The notes below the pieces were generated by a model. That model did not search any database. It was not told the origin of the DNA and saw only the letters and a program-made list of their open reading frames with translations. This document shows, piece after piece, positions 17,248-26,273 of a stretch of 64,000 nucleotides of DNA; position 1 is the stretch's first letter, and the number at the start of each line of letters is the position of its first letter. The stretch lies in NCBI GenBank assembly GCA_964484125.1, contig CAZAEK010000007.1, positions 1 to 64,000 of the forward strand. The letters run 5' to 3'. This DNA is from DSSM01 sp964484125. Lineage in GTDB: Bacteria > Bacteroidota > Ignavibacteria > Tepidaquicellales > Tepidaquicellaceae. The translations under genes were made by a program, and so were the position numbers.

Positions 17248-19211
17248 AATTTATTCTCGTAGGTCAGCCAAATAGCGGTAAAAGTACTATATTTAATTTT
17301 GTTGCGGGTTATAAATCTGTTGCTACCAATTTTCCCGGAGTTACAGTAAAATATACTAAAAGCGAAATTGAAATTCATAACAGTAAAATAGACCTGATTG
17401 ACCTGCCAGGGACATATTCACTCCAGACCACCGATGATGCTGAATTGGTTGCGGTTAAAGCTCTGATGGATTCTCAGGATTCAACAATTATTATAAACGT
17501 TATTGATGCTTCTGTCCTTTCCAGAAGTCTCGAACTAACTATTCAGTTGCTTGAACTTAAGAAGCCAATGGTAGTTGCATTGAACATGATTGACGAAGCA
17601 GAAAAAAAAGGTATCAATATTAACGATGATGGTTTATCTGAATTGCTTGGTGTTCCTGTAATAAGAACAATTGGTAATAAAGGAGTTGGCGTTTTTTCGC
17701 TTTTTGATAAAGCTTTTGAAGTAGGTTCTCAACCTTTTAAATATTCCATAACAGGAGATACTGTTCAAAAAGTTGAACAAAACTCATTGCATAAAATTAA
17801 ATATGGTGGAATTATCGAAAAGGCAATCGGGCAGATATCAGATATTATTAAAAATGGAAACGTGAAACTAAGATGGAATAACAGATTCGTTGCCATAAAA
17901 CTTTTAGAAAAAGACGAAATAATTAAAAAATATATTAAAGACCTCGATGATAATCTGAAACATCAAATTGACAATATCATCAAAAAGCTCGAAGAGACTT
18001 TGGATGAAAAATCTAATGTTGTTATTTCGTCCGCAAGGCATAGTTCTGCTTTCGATTTGTTTGAAGAAATTGCTGCTGTGGGAAAACCTCCTAAAAGGGA
18101 CTTCCGCTCAAAAATTGACGATGTTTTAATGCATCCTGTTTTAGGATATATTTCGCTCGCTGTGATTTTATATCTGGCTTTTAGAATAATATTTTTCATC
18201 GGTTCAGTATTTGAACCGATATTTCTCGATAGTTTTTCTGCAATGTCTGATTATTTTGCGGGTATATTTGGTACTGATTCTGTTCTTTTTTCTATTTTTA
18301 ATGGATTTTTTACAGGGTTTGGTGCAGGGCTGGGAATAGTAATCCCTTATCTGCTGCCGTTTTTTATTCTTTTATCTTTCCTTGAAGATACCGGATACCT
18401 TGCAAGAGTTGCATATCTGACAGACAATATTATGCATAAAATCGGATTGCATGGCTTATCTATTGTTCCTTTTCTTTTCGGTTACGGCTGTACTGTTCCC
18501 GCTATCCTTGCCACAAGAATCTTAAAATCTCCAAGAGACAGATTAGTTACTTCTACTCTGACTACCTTAATCCCATGCTCTGCAAGAATGACTGTCATTT
18601 TCGGGCTTGTAGGATTTTTTATTTCTATGAAAGCCGCCTTCATTATATATTTAATTAATATCGCTGTTATTGCTATTCTCGGAAAAATTCTTTCTAAATC
18701 TATACCCGAAGTAAGTCCCGGTCTTGTTCTCGAAATTCCTAAATATCACTTACCCGGCTTAAAACCACTTGCTCTTAAAACATGGTTCCGGATGAGAGAG
18801 TTTGTATTAATCGCTATTCCATTCCTTATAGTTGGAAGTATTATACTTGAGGTTCTGAATTATTTTAATTTATCCGAACCGGTTAATAATTTTCTTGCTC
18901 CTTTTACTGCCGGAATGCTCGGATTGCCTGCCGCTGTAGGCATTACTCTCATTTTTGGAATTATGAGAAAAGAGCTTGCTCTTGTTTTACTCTTTACTGC
19001 ACTTGGTACTGAAAACGTAATCGAAGTTATGTCACTCGGACAGATTATGGTGTTTACTATTTTTGTTACTTTCTATATTCCATGTCTTGCAACGTTTGCC
19101 GCCCTTGCTAAAGAGCTTGATATGAAAAAAGCTGTTATTATTACCAGCTTAAGTGTTGTACTTGCTACTGTTCTGGCATTGATTACACGAGGGGTTTTTA
19201 TTCTTATTTAA
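17244..19211 (+). CDS. feoB: Ferrous iron transport protein B
   Basis: FeoB is the inner-membrane Fe2+ transporter with a cytoplasmic G-protein domain. The 655-residue protein shows the N-terminal GTPase motifs GQPNSGKS (7-14), PGVT (31-34), DLPG (53-56) and NMID (114-117). A helical spacer follows, then a membrane part from about residue 290 with paired gate motifs (FLFGYGCTVPA and TLIPCSARM, each with a cysteine) typical of FeoB. The length is normal to slightly short. FeoC is absent, as in most bacteria outside the Gammaproteobacteria. Confidence 0.95.
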   Translation: MKFILVGQPNSGKSTIFNFVAGYKSVATNFPGVTVKYTKSEIEIHNSKIDLIDLPGTYSLQTTDDAELVAVKALMDSQDSTIIINVIDASVLSRSLELTIQLLELKKPMVVALNMIDEAEKKGININDDGLSELLGVPVIRTIGNKGVGVFSLFDKAFEVGSQPFKYSITGDTVQKVEQNSLHKIKYGGIIEKAIGQISDIIKNGNVKLRWNNRFVAIKLLEKDEIIKKYIKDLDDNLKHQIDNIIKKLEETLDEKSNVVISSARHSSAFDLFEEIAAVGKPPKRDFRSKIDDVLMHPVLGYISLAVILYLAFRIIFFIGSVFEPIFLDSFSAMSDYFAGIFGTDSVLFSIFNGFFTGFGAGLGIVIPYLLPFFILLSFLEDTGYLARVAYLTDNIMHKIGLHGLSIVPFLFGYGCTVPAILATRILKSPRDRLVTSTLTTLIPCSARMTVIFGLVGFFISMKAAFIIYLINIAVIAILGKILSKSIPEVSPGLVLEIPKYHLPGLKPLALKTWFRMREFVLIAIPFLIVGSIILEVLNYFNLSEPVNNFLAPFTAGMLGLPAAVGITLIFGIMRKELALVLLFTALGTENVIEVMSLGQIMVFTIFVTFYIPCLATFAALAKELDMKKAVIITSLSVVLATVLALITRGVFILI

Positions 19212-19237
19212 TTATTTTATTTTTTTTATTTTATTCT

Positions 19238-19978
19238 ATGAATTCCTTAGATGACATAGATAATAAAGCTGTTTTTTATTCGAGTCTTATTCCAGCAATT
19301 GCATTCACAGGATTACTCTGGCTGATAAAGATTTATGAAGTATATACTGGTATTGAACTTTCTCACCTTGGAGTTTATCCGCGACAAATATCTGGTCTGA
19401 AAGGTATTCTTTTAAGTCCTCTTATTCATTCTGATTTTTCGCATCTTATTTCAAATTCACTTACTCTGATTGTACTTTCTTTTACTTTGTTTTTCTCTTA
19501 CAGAAAATCTTCTATTCCTGTTTTTATTATAACATATCTTGCCACCGGATTTTCAGTATGGCTTTTTGCAAGACCTGCCTATCACATCGGGGCAAGCGGA
19601 TTAATTTACGGATTTCTATCTTATCTTTTTTTTGTCGGCTTATTAAGAAAAGATGCTAAAGCAATAGCAATTTCATTACTGATTACTTTTCTTTACGGTG
19701 GATTAATCTGGGGCGTATTGCCAATTGACCCCGAAATTTCCTTTGAATCTCATCTCGGCGGATTTTTAATAGGAATTATATGCGCGATTATTTTCAGAAA
19801 CACTGACCCTAAAGAAATCAAAAAATATGATTGGGAAGATGAAGAGGAAACAGAAGATGAATATACCGATGATAACTTAAACCCGGATGATATCGAAATT
19901 AATAAGAATGCGGAGGAAATTTATTTTTATAACGATGATGATGACGATGATTTTCAACCTCAAAAAAGGAAAAAATAA
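19238..19978 (+). CDS. Rhomboid family intramembrane serine protease
   Basis: The 246-residue membrane protein has about six hydrophobic helices and the rhomboid catalytic dyad: S120 in GASGLIYG and H172 in SHLGGFLIG. N73 in the HLISNSL segment matches the oxyanion-side asparagine. After the last helix there is a cytoplasmic tail of about 60 residues rich in Asp and Glu that ends in a lysine/arginine cluster. The substrate is unknown. It is 26 bp downstream of feoB and probably on the same transcript, but no functional link to iron uptake is implied. Confidence 0.9.
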   Translation: MNSLDDIDNKAVFYSSLIPAIAFTGLLWLIKIYEVYTGIELSHLGVYPRQISGLKGILLSPLIHSDFSHLISNSLTLIVLSFTLFFSYRKSSIPVFIITYLATGFSVWLFARPAYHIGASGLIYGFLSYLFFVGLLRKDAKAIAISLLITFLYGGLIWGVLPIDPEISFESHLGGFLIGIICAIIFRNTDPKEIKKYDWEDEEETEDEYTDDNLNPDDIEINKNAEEIYFYNDDDDDDFQPQKRKK

Positions 19979-20094
19979 CTATACATTTCAAGTTGTAACC
20001 CTCCCATAGGGTAAAAGAAAGCATCAATTATTTATGTCAATTTGACTTTATAAGTTCGTAAATTATTTATATCATTTAGTAAATTTTTATATTA

Positions 20095-21831
20095 TTGGCT
20101 GAAGAAAAGATATATAAAGGAATACCCGCATCCAACGGAATTTCGTTCGGTAAGGCGTATTTATACACACGGAAACAAATAAAAATAAATTTTGAAAAAC
20201 TCGACGATAAGGATATAAAAGATGAGATTGAAGAGTTTAAAAAAGCTGTTGAGTATTCACGTAAAGAATTACTGAAAATATATAATATAGCAGTTGAAAA
20301 AATCGGGGAAAAGAATTCCAAAATATTTGAAGCTCAGCTCGAAATATTAAACGATTCGATATTTTTCGAGAAAGTAATCAGCCGTATCCGCTACGAAAAA
20401 AGAGCGGCGAGCTTTGTTTTCAATGATGAAATTGATAAACTCGGACAAATACTCCTTGCCGCAGATGATGACTATATGAAGGAGAGGTTTGCAGATATAA
20501 ACGACGTGAAAAACAGAGTCGTCAGAAATATGAAACGTGAAAAGCTTGTATCGAAAATTGCAGAGAATATGATAGTTATTGCACACGAACTTACTCCCGG
20601 AGATACAATATTATTCAGTCGCAGAAAAGTCATGGGCTACTGTACCGATACAGGCGGATTTACTTCGCATGCGGCAATAATTTCAAGAGCTCTGAGAATT
20701 CCTGCCGTAGTCGGGATGAAAATAATTTCTTCAAGCATCAAAGATGGTGAAGATATAATTATTGACGGTTTTGAAGGTTTAGTAATTTCCAATCCATCCG
20801 AAGAAACTATTGAAAAATATGAAAATAAAATCAGACTCGTAAGAGAACAGGAAGAAAAACTGCTCGGAATTAAAAATCTGCCTGCGATAACAATTGACGG
20901 AAAATTTATTGAGGTTAATCTTAATATAGATTTTGATGAAGAACTTAAGTTCATAGAAGAGTATGAAAATTCAGGTGTTGGTCTTTACAGAACAGAGCAC
21001 ATGTTTATCGAGAAAGGAAGCTTCCCTTCAGAAGAGGAACAAATAGAAAAATACAATACTATTTCAAAACTTGCATACCCCAGAAGTGTTACAATCAGAA
21101 CTTTTGACATAGGCGGTGATAAAATTCTGCCGAGCTCTGAAAAAGAGGATAATCCATTTCTCGGCTGGCGTGGTATAAGAATTTCTCTCGACAGAAAAGA
21201 TATCTTCAAAGAACAACTGAGGGCTATGCTTATTTCCTCAAAGAATAAAAATGTGAAGATTATGTTACCTATGATTTCTTCGCTTGAAGAAGTGAGAAAA
21301 GCCAATGAAATATTCAATGAAACAAAACTCGAACTTGATAAAGAAGGAATTGAATATGACCCGAAAATTAAACCCGGGATTATGATTGAAACTCCGGCTT
21401 CGTGTATTCTTGCAGATGAACTCGCAAAAGAATCTGCATTCTTCAGTCTTGGTACAAATGACCTAATTCAATATACACTTGCAGTTGACAGAGGAAATGA
21501 AATGGTTGCAGATATGTACAGCGAATTTCACCCGGCGGTTTTGAGATTAATTAAACTTGCAGTTGATGCAGCTCACCGGAATAATATTAAAATCAGTATT
21601 TGCGGCGAAATGGCTTCGCAACCCATTAATTCCATCCTGCTTGTTGGTCTGGGTATTGATGAATTAAGTGTAAACCCTTCCTCTTATGCAGAAATAATTG
21701 ATTTTATAAGAAATATTAAATATTCCGACGCTAAGGAACTGGTTGAAAAAATTCTTAACTTATCAACTGTAAAAGAAGTTTCTGAATTGGTAAATTCATT
21801 TTATGAATCTGAAATTAAACCTTATTTATAA
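20095..21831 (+). CDS. ptsI: Phosphoenolpyruvate--protein phosphotransferase (PTS enzyme I)
   Basis: Enzyme I takes phosphate from PEP and passes it to HPr (8361). The 578-residue protein starts at TTG 20095 with no clear Shine-Dalgarno site; KGIPASNGISFGKA is the normal family N-terminus, which supports the start. The phospho-histidine is H192 in GGFTSHAAIISRAL. The PEP-binding barrel (about 255-570) includes GLYRTEHMF, LPMISSLEE, GTNDLIQYTLAVDR and ICGEMAS. It is intact. Unlike most bacteria, ptsH is about 11.5 kb away on the other strand and no EII gene is seen, so the PTS here may be regulatory. Confidence 0.95.
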   Translation: MAEEKIYKGIPASNGISFGKAYLYTRKQIKINFEKLDDKDIKDEIEEFKKAVEYSRKELLKIYNIAVEKIGEKNSKIFEAQLEILNDSIFFEKVISRIRYEKRAASFVFNDEIDKLGQILLAADDDYMKERFADINDVKNRVVRNMKREKLVSKIAENMIVIAHELTPGDTILFSRRKVMGYCTDTGGFTSHAAIISRALRIPAVVGMKIISSSIKDGEDIIIDGFEGLVISNPSEETIEKYENKIRLVREQEEKLLGIKNLPAITIDGKFIEVNLNIDFDEELKFIEEYENSGVGLYRTEHMFIEKGSFPSEEEQIEKYNTISKLAYPRSVTIRTFDIGGDKILPSSEKEDNPFLGWRGIRISLDRKDIFKEQLRAMLISSKNKNVKIMLPMISSLEEVRKANEIFNETKLELDKEGIEYDPKIKPGIMIETPASCILADELAKESAFFSLGTNDLIQYTLAVDRGNEMVADMYSEFHPAVLRLIKLAVDAAHRNNIKISICGEMASQPINSILLVGLGIDELSVNPSSYAEIIDFIRNIKYSDAKELVEKILNLSTVKEVSELVNSFYESEIKPYL

Positions 21832-21833
21832 TC

Positions 21834-22868
21834 ATGGTACCTTCAATTGACAAAAGCAATATGTATCAGATTTTGAAAGACTTCCATCTGCAAATTCAGG
21901 AGGCCGTTAAAATTGCAAATTCATTTGAATTTAAAAATTTTGATATTCAGAATGTAAATAAAATTATTATAAACGGAATGGGTGGCTCAGCTATCGGAGG
22001 AGACCTTGTAAGAAGTTATACACTTTACGAGACATCAATACCAATTTTTATTAACAGAAATTACAGACTTCCTTCTTTTGCCGACGAAAATACACTTGTA
22101 ATTATCTCGAGTTACTCCGGCAATACAGAGGAAACAAATTCTGCTTATGCTGAGGCAATTTATAAGAACTGTAAAATACTCTGCATAACAAGTGGCGGAA
22201 AAGTTGAAGAGACTGCCCGGAAAAACAATCACAATTTTGTTATTATTCCCGGAGGTCTGCAACCGCGATGTGCAATTGGTTATTCTTTTTTTACATTACT
22301 GATTCTTTTAACCAAACTCGGCTTTATTAAAGATAAATCTGCAGAAATTCATAGCGTTATAGCAATGGTTAAAGAAAATTCCGCAACATTTTCTTCTCTC
22401 GATGAAAAGGTAAGCCCTGCACTGCAGATCGCAAAAGAACTTAAAGGTAAGTTACCGGTTATTTATTCCTCAGTTGATGTTTTAGATGTTGTGAATCTCA
22501 GATGGCGCGGACAGATTTCCGAAAATGCTAAAATGCTTGCTTTTGGAAACTTCTATCCTGAAATGAACCATAACGAACTTGTAGGATGGGAATTAAACAA
22601 AGAAATTCTGAAGAATATTGTTGTTGTATTTTTAAAAGATGTTGAAGATATTGCAAGGATTCAGACCCGAATGAGCATAACGGAAGATATTTATGTGAAA
22701 CTTGCGTCCGCAATTCTTACTATAAAAGGCGAAGGTAAAACTCTTTTAGAACGCATATTTTACCTGATATATCTCGGAGACTGGATTAGTTATCACCTCG
22801 CTGTACTTAATAATGTTGACCCGACTCCTGTTGATGCAATTAACTATTTGAAAAATAAACTTGCTTAA
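21834..22868 (+). CDS. Bifunctional phosphoglucose/phosphomannose isomerase
   Basis: This two-SIS-domain enzyme interconverts glucose-6-P or mannose-6-P with fructose-6-P. The 344-residue protein shows INGMGGSAIGGDL (about 43-55), the sugar-phosphate-binding IISSYSGNTEETNSAY, and the C-terminal EMNHNELVGWE that carries the catalytic histidine region of the archaeal-type PGI/PMI family. It starts 2 bp after the ptsI stop, so the two are co-transcribed. This places sugar-phosphate isomerisation next to PTS enzyme I. Confidence 0.87.
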   Translation: MVPSIDKSNMYQILKDFHLQIQEAVKIANSFEFKNFDIQNVNKIIINGMGGSAIGGDLVRSYTLYETSIPIFINRNYRLPSFADENTLVIISSYSGNTEETNSAYAEAIYKNCKILCITSGGKVEETARKNNHNFVIIPGGLQPRCAIGYSFFTLLILLTKLGFIKDKSAEIHSVIAMVKENSATFSSLDEKVSPALQIAKELKGKLPVIYSSVDVLDVVNLRWRGQISENAKMLAFGNFYPEMNHNELVGWELNKEILKNIVVVFLKDVEDIARIQTRMSITEDIYVKLASAILTIKGEGKTLLERIFYLIYLGDWISYHLAVLNNVDPTPVDAINYLKNKLA

Positions 22869-22897
22869 AATATTTTATAAAATTATAACTATTCATT

Positions 22898-23923
22898 TTG
22901 TTTACAGAGACTATTCTAATTACAATCGGAAAGATTCTTTTAGTTGAGATAATTCTTCTCACTGCCGTTGCTTATACAGTCTTGCTTGAAAGACGCGTAT
23001 CTGCTTTTATTCAAAACAGATACGGACCAAACAGAGTGGGTCCGTTCGGTTTGCTTCAGCCACTTGTAGATGCAATCAAACTTTTAATGAAAGAAGATAT
23101 AGTACCGGAAAAAGCAAACAGATTCATCCATGGACTTGCTCCTGCTATATCGCTTACTGTTGCACTCGCAACATTTGCTGTAATTCCTTTCGGAGATAAG
23201 ATTATACTTTTCGGAAAAGAAATAAAACTTCAGATAGCAGATGTCAATATCGGCATACTTTATATACTGGCACTCGTTTCACTTGGAGTTTATGGAATTA
23301 CGCTCAGCGGCTGGTCTTCAAATAATAAATACTCATTACTCGGTGGCTTAAGGTCTTCAGCTCAAATGCTGAGTTATGAACTTTCAATGGGACTTTCAGT
23401 ACTCGGTATAATTTTAATAAATGGCTCTTTTGAACTTGATACAATAGTTCAGAATCAATTTGGCTGGAAATGGAATATAGTATTACAACCAATCGGTTTT
23501 CTCACATTTCTCGTAGCCGCATTTGCCGAGACAAACCGCACTCCGTTTGACCTGCCCGAAGCTGAACAGGAACTGGTCGGCGGATATCATACAGAATATT
23601 CTTCAATGAAATTTGCAATGTTTTTCCTCGCAGAATATGCAAACGTAATTGTTTCATCAGCTGTGATTACTACTTTATATTTCGGCGGATGGCAATTCCC
23701 ATATCTGCAGAATTTCGGTTTGCCAGCTTTCTGGGTAAGTATATTGCAGGTTCTGACATTTACAATTAAAGTTTTCGCTCTTGTATTTTTCTTTATATGG
23801 GTTCGTTGGACTATTCCAAGGTTCCGTTATGACCAACTTATGAATCTCGGATGGAAAGTTATGCTTCCGCTTGCACTTGCTAATCTTGTTGGCACTGCTA
23901 TTGTTATAACTTTATTAAAATGA
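22898..23923 (+). CDS. nuoH: NADH-quinone oxidoreductase subunit H
   Basis: NuoH is the membrane subunit at the quinone-binding junction of complex I. The 341-residue protein starts at TTG 22898 and has the highly conserved ERRVSAFIQNRYGPNRVGP, LLQPLVDAIKLLMKED and AETNRTPFDLPEAEQELVGG loops. About eight membrane helices are evident. It is full-length, but no other nuo genes are adjacent: a sugar-phosphate isomerase precedes it and a thioredoxin-like gene follows. The remaining subunits would have to be encoded elsewhere. Confidence 0.95.
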   Translation: MFTETILITIGKILLVEIILLTAVAYTVLLERRVSAFIQNRYGPNRVGPFGLLQPLVDAIKLLMKEDIVPEKANRFIHGLAPAISLTVALATFAVIPFGDKIILFGKEIKLQIADVNIGILYILALVSLGVYGITLSGWSSNNKYSLLGGLRSSAQMLSYELSMGLSVLGIILINGSFELDTIVQNQFGWKWNIVLQPIGFLTFLVAAFAETNRTPFDLPEAEQELVGGYHTEYSSMKFAMFFLAEYANVIVSSAVITTLYFGGWQFPYLQNFGLPAFWVSILQVLTFTIKVFALVFFFIWVRWTIPRFRYDQLMNLGWKVMLPLALANLVGTAIVITLLK

Positions 23924-23957
23924 AATTTTTTATTTTAAAATTATAAATTGCCCCACA

Positions 23958-24485
23958 ATGAAAAAATCACTTCGCAAATCCTCTCTCATTCCGGCGAAGG
24001 CCGGAATCTACCTCTTTGTCTTTCTGTTCGCATTCGCCCTGAATGTTAATTCACAGACATACACTGATTTTACCCTCCCCGATTTAGAGAACAACGACGT
24101 TACTCTATCATCACTGCTCGAAAAAGGTCCTGTAATGCTTTCCTTTTGGGCTACATGGTGCACACCATGCAAAGAAGAACTGAAAAAAATGGAAGAAATT
24201 TATCAGAAATATAAAGATAAAGGATTCTCTTACGTTGCCTTGAATATTGATAATCAAAAATCAGTTGCAAAAGTAAAATCTTTCGTTACCTCGCAGGGAT
24301 TTTCTTTCATCGTTTTGATGGATAGCGACAAAAAAGTTTTTGAATCCTTTGGAGGCAAGGAAGACGAAGTTCCTTACTATGTAATTATTAAAAAAGATAA
24401 AACAGTTATGCTCAGTCATCTCGGTTTTAAAACCGGAGATGAAAGGGAAATTGAACTGCATATACAAGAAGCTCTGAAAAACTGA
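23958..24485 (+). CDS. Exported TlpA/ResA-like thioredoxin-fold protein
   Basis: The 175-residue protein has an N-terminal signal segment and a thioredoxin domain with the redox motif C68-TP-C71 in FWATWCTPCKEEL. A cis-proline-type segment (DEVPYYVIIK) is near residue 140. It is expected in the periplasm, reducing or transferring disulfides. A REP-like palindrome (23985-24010) is read in frame in the signal peptide n-region as SSLIPAKAGIYLF; the hydrophobic core follows directly. It is the first gene of a cluster with a barrel protein, an Omp28-like lipoprotein that also has CxxC, and an HhH barrel. Confidence 0.88.
   Translation: MKKSLRKSSLIPAKAGIYLFVFLFAFALNVNSQTYTDFTLPDLENNDVTLSSLLEKGPVMLSFWATWCTPCKEELKKMEEIYQKYKDKGFSYVALNIDNQKSVAKVKSFVTSQGFSFIVLMDSDKKVFESFGGKEDEVPYYVIIKKDKTVMLSHLGFKTGDEREIELHIQEALKN
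23985..24010. repeat. REP-like palindrome, copy 2 (inside a signal peptide)
   Basis: ATTCCGGC (23988-23995) and GCCGGAAT (24000-24007) form a perfect 8-bp stem with a GAAG loop, preceded by C and followed by C. It is the same design as copy 1 with compensating stem changes, and is read as LIPAKAGI in the exported thioredoxin. Confidence 0.85.
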
Positions 24486-24523
24486 TTTGAAAAACTGATT
24501 TGTAAACAAAAACACTACCCTAT

Positions 24524-26257
24524 ATGAAAATTTTTATCAAGTCTTTCACCTCTCTGTCATTCCCACTTTTTTTAAAGCCTTTCTCCTCTCTGTCATTCCC
24601 ACGAAAGTGGGAATCCATACTAATTGCTTTTGCAATTTTATTTTTTCTGATACCCGATTCCAATTCACAAATCAAACTCAACGTAAAAGCATCATTAAGC
24701 AATACTTTCCGATACGGCTCGGGATATGAATTCCGTGACGGCGAAAACAGGTCAAAAGAATATCTTGAAGACCTCGGCGATGCGCGACTAAACATTAATG
24801 ATATTGTATTTGGTATGAGATATGAAATCAGCGACCCGATAGAATACGGAAGAAATTTCAAAGGAATAAGAAAAAGATTCGTTGAATATACAGGGAGTGA
24901 TATAGTTAAAGCAAGAGTCGGAGATTTCTGGGAAGTTATTTCAAGAGGTATGTCATTAAATACATTTGAACAAAGACCACTCGGATATGATACAGGTATT
25001 GATGGATTGAGAGTATCATTTCAGAAAACATTCGGAAAACAAAAGCCGGTGAAAACAAGAGCACAGATTATAGGTGGAAACATTGAATACAGCGATAATT
25101 TAAGTCCACAGAGAATCGAAGAATATAAAATCCGTAACATTAATGCAGAAGTATCGCCATTAAAATTTTTAACTATAGGAACTAACTATGTTCACGCAAT
25201 AGGAAAAATTCCTTCCGCAGGTGATACAACCGGAATACGCGCAGATATTCCGGAAGTGTATATGAACTTCAATCTTGGCGGCGTACAACTTTATGGTTCC
25301 TATGTTCATAAGACTACATTGGTTGACCCGAACACTATTTACCCGATGGCAATGACTGCCAAAGGAGATGCTTTTTACTCTTCGTTATCCTATTCCAGAC
25401 CGGGATTGGGAATTACCTTTGAATATAAAAATTACCGATTCGATGTTGTAACCCCTGATAATCAAAGTTCGCAGAGAGCAACAAGGATGTTACCTTTCCA
25501 GAATCCTCCAACTGCAATCAAAGAGCATAGCTGGACTCTCGTTTCGAGAAATCCACATGTAACTGACTTCAATGATGAAGTCGGCGCACAGCTTGAAATA
25601 ATGATAGTGCCAAATGACCAGATGAGCATTTTATTAAATTCAAGCGTCGCCTCAAAACACTATAAATATATCAATACAGGAACAGGCGGAAAAATTATTT
25701 ACACAAGAGAAGACAGAAGTTCAAGCTTTTTACCTGCATTTCAAAGCGAATTCAATCCCTGGCTTGAACTATATCTCGAAGTGGAAAATTATTTCTCTAA
25801 AAAGTTCTATGCAAAAGTAGCCGCTTCAAGGCAAAATTCAGTAACATTCACGTATCCGAAAACAACGGAAAAACTTCTGACTACAACGATACCGGTAGAA
25901 CTGAAATACGAATTTATAAAAGATTATACGATAAAATTGATAAGTGAACAACAGTGGCAATACAACTCTCTGAGGTTTGAAGACAAACAGAATTTCTACA
26001 ATCAGTTTGTATCTCTCAGCTTTATAAAATCTCCGGACCTTTCTGTTACTCTTAACAGCGAATTCACAACAGACGAAGAAGAAGCAACAGGAAAAAAGAG
26101 CTGGTTTCAGGGAGAAGTATCGTACAACATAAATACAGCAAATGTTGTTACAGTATCTTATGGAAGTGAAAGAGGCGGAATCAGATGCACAAGCGGAATT
26201 TGCAGATATGTAAATCCTTTTGACGGATTCAGAATTACAATTCAATCAAAGTTTTAA
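24524..26257 (+). CDS. Outer-membrane beta-barrel protein, DUF6029-like
   Basis: The 577-residue protein has an N-terminal signal region of about 49 residues, then alternating beta strands to the C-terminus, which ends in an aromatic residue (IQSKF), as in outer-membrane barrels. The mature part opens with KLNVKASLSNTFRYGSGYEF, then RLNINDIVFGMRYE, which resembles the Bacteroidota DUF6029 family; I am only moderately sure of that name. The signal region is abnormal: it contains two copies of CCTCTCTGTCATTCCCAC (24549-24566 and 24585-24602), the second being half of a complete REP-like palindrome. It lies between an exported thioredoxin and an Omp28-like lipoprotein. Confidence 0.65.
   Translation: MKIFIKSFTSLSFPLFLKPFSSLSFPRKWESILIAFAILFFLIPDSNSQIKLNVKASLSNTFRYGSGYEFRDGENRSKEYLEDLGDARLNINDIVFGMRYEISDPIEYGRNFKGIRKRFVEYTGSDIVKARVGDFWEVISRGMSLNTFEQRPLGYDTGIDGLRVSFQKTFGKQKPVKTRAQIIGGNIEYSDNLSPQRIEEYKIRNINAEVSPLKFLTIGTNYVHAIGKIPSAGDTTGIRADIPEVYMNFNLGGVQLYGSYVHKTTLVDPNTIYPMAMTAKGDAFYSSLSYSRPGLGITFEYKNYRFDVVTPDNQSSQRATRMLPFQNPPTAIKEHSWTLVSRNPHVTDFNDEVGAQLEIMIVPNDQMSILLNSSVASKHYKYINTGTGGKIIYTREDRSSSFLPAFQSEFNPWLELYLEVENYFSKKFYAKVAASRQNSVTFTYPKTTEKLLTTTIPVELKYEFIKDYTIKLISEQQWQYNSLRFEDKQNFYNQFVSLSFIKSPDLSVTLNSEFTTDEEEATGKKSWFQGEVSYNINTANVVTVSYGSERGGIRCTSGICRYVNPFDGFRITIQSKF
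24549..24617. repeat. REP-like palindrome, copy 3, plus an upstream partial copy
   Basis: An 18-bp direct repeat occurs at 24549-24566 and 24585-24602, spaced exactly 36 bp (12 codons). The second copy completes a palindrome, ATTCCCAC (24595-24602) with GTGGGAAT (24607-24614), closing on a GAAA loop. The whole block is read in frame in the DUF6029-like protein as TSLSFP and SSLSFPRKWES. Confidence 0.85.
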
Positions 26258-26273
26258 ATAAAATTAATTAATT

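Noticed and set aside
19997..20012. ACCCT/AGGGT inverted repeat between the rhomboid gene and ptsI
   Set aside because: The stem is only 5 bp and no T-run follows, so it is too weak to call a terminator.
24520..24861. A minus-strand frame encoding DSHFRGND
   Set aside because: It is the complement of the palindrome within the DUF6029-like gene and lacks other support.
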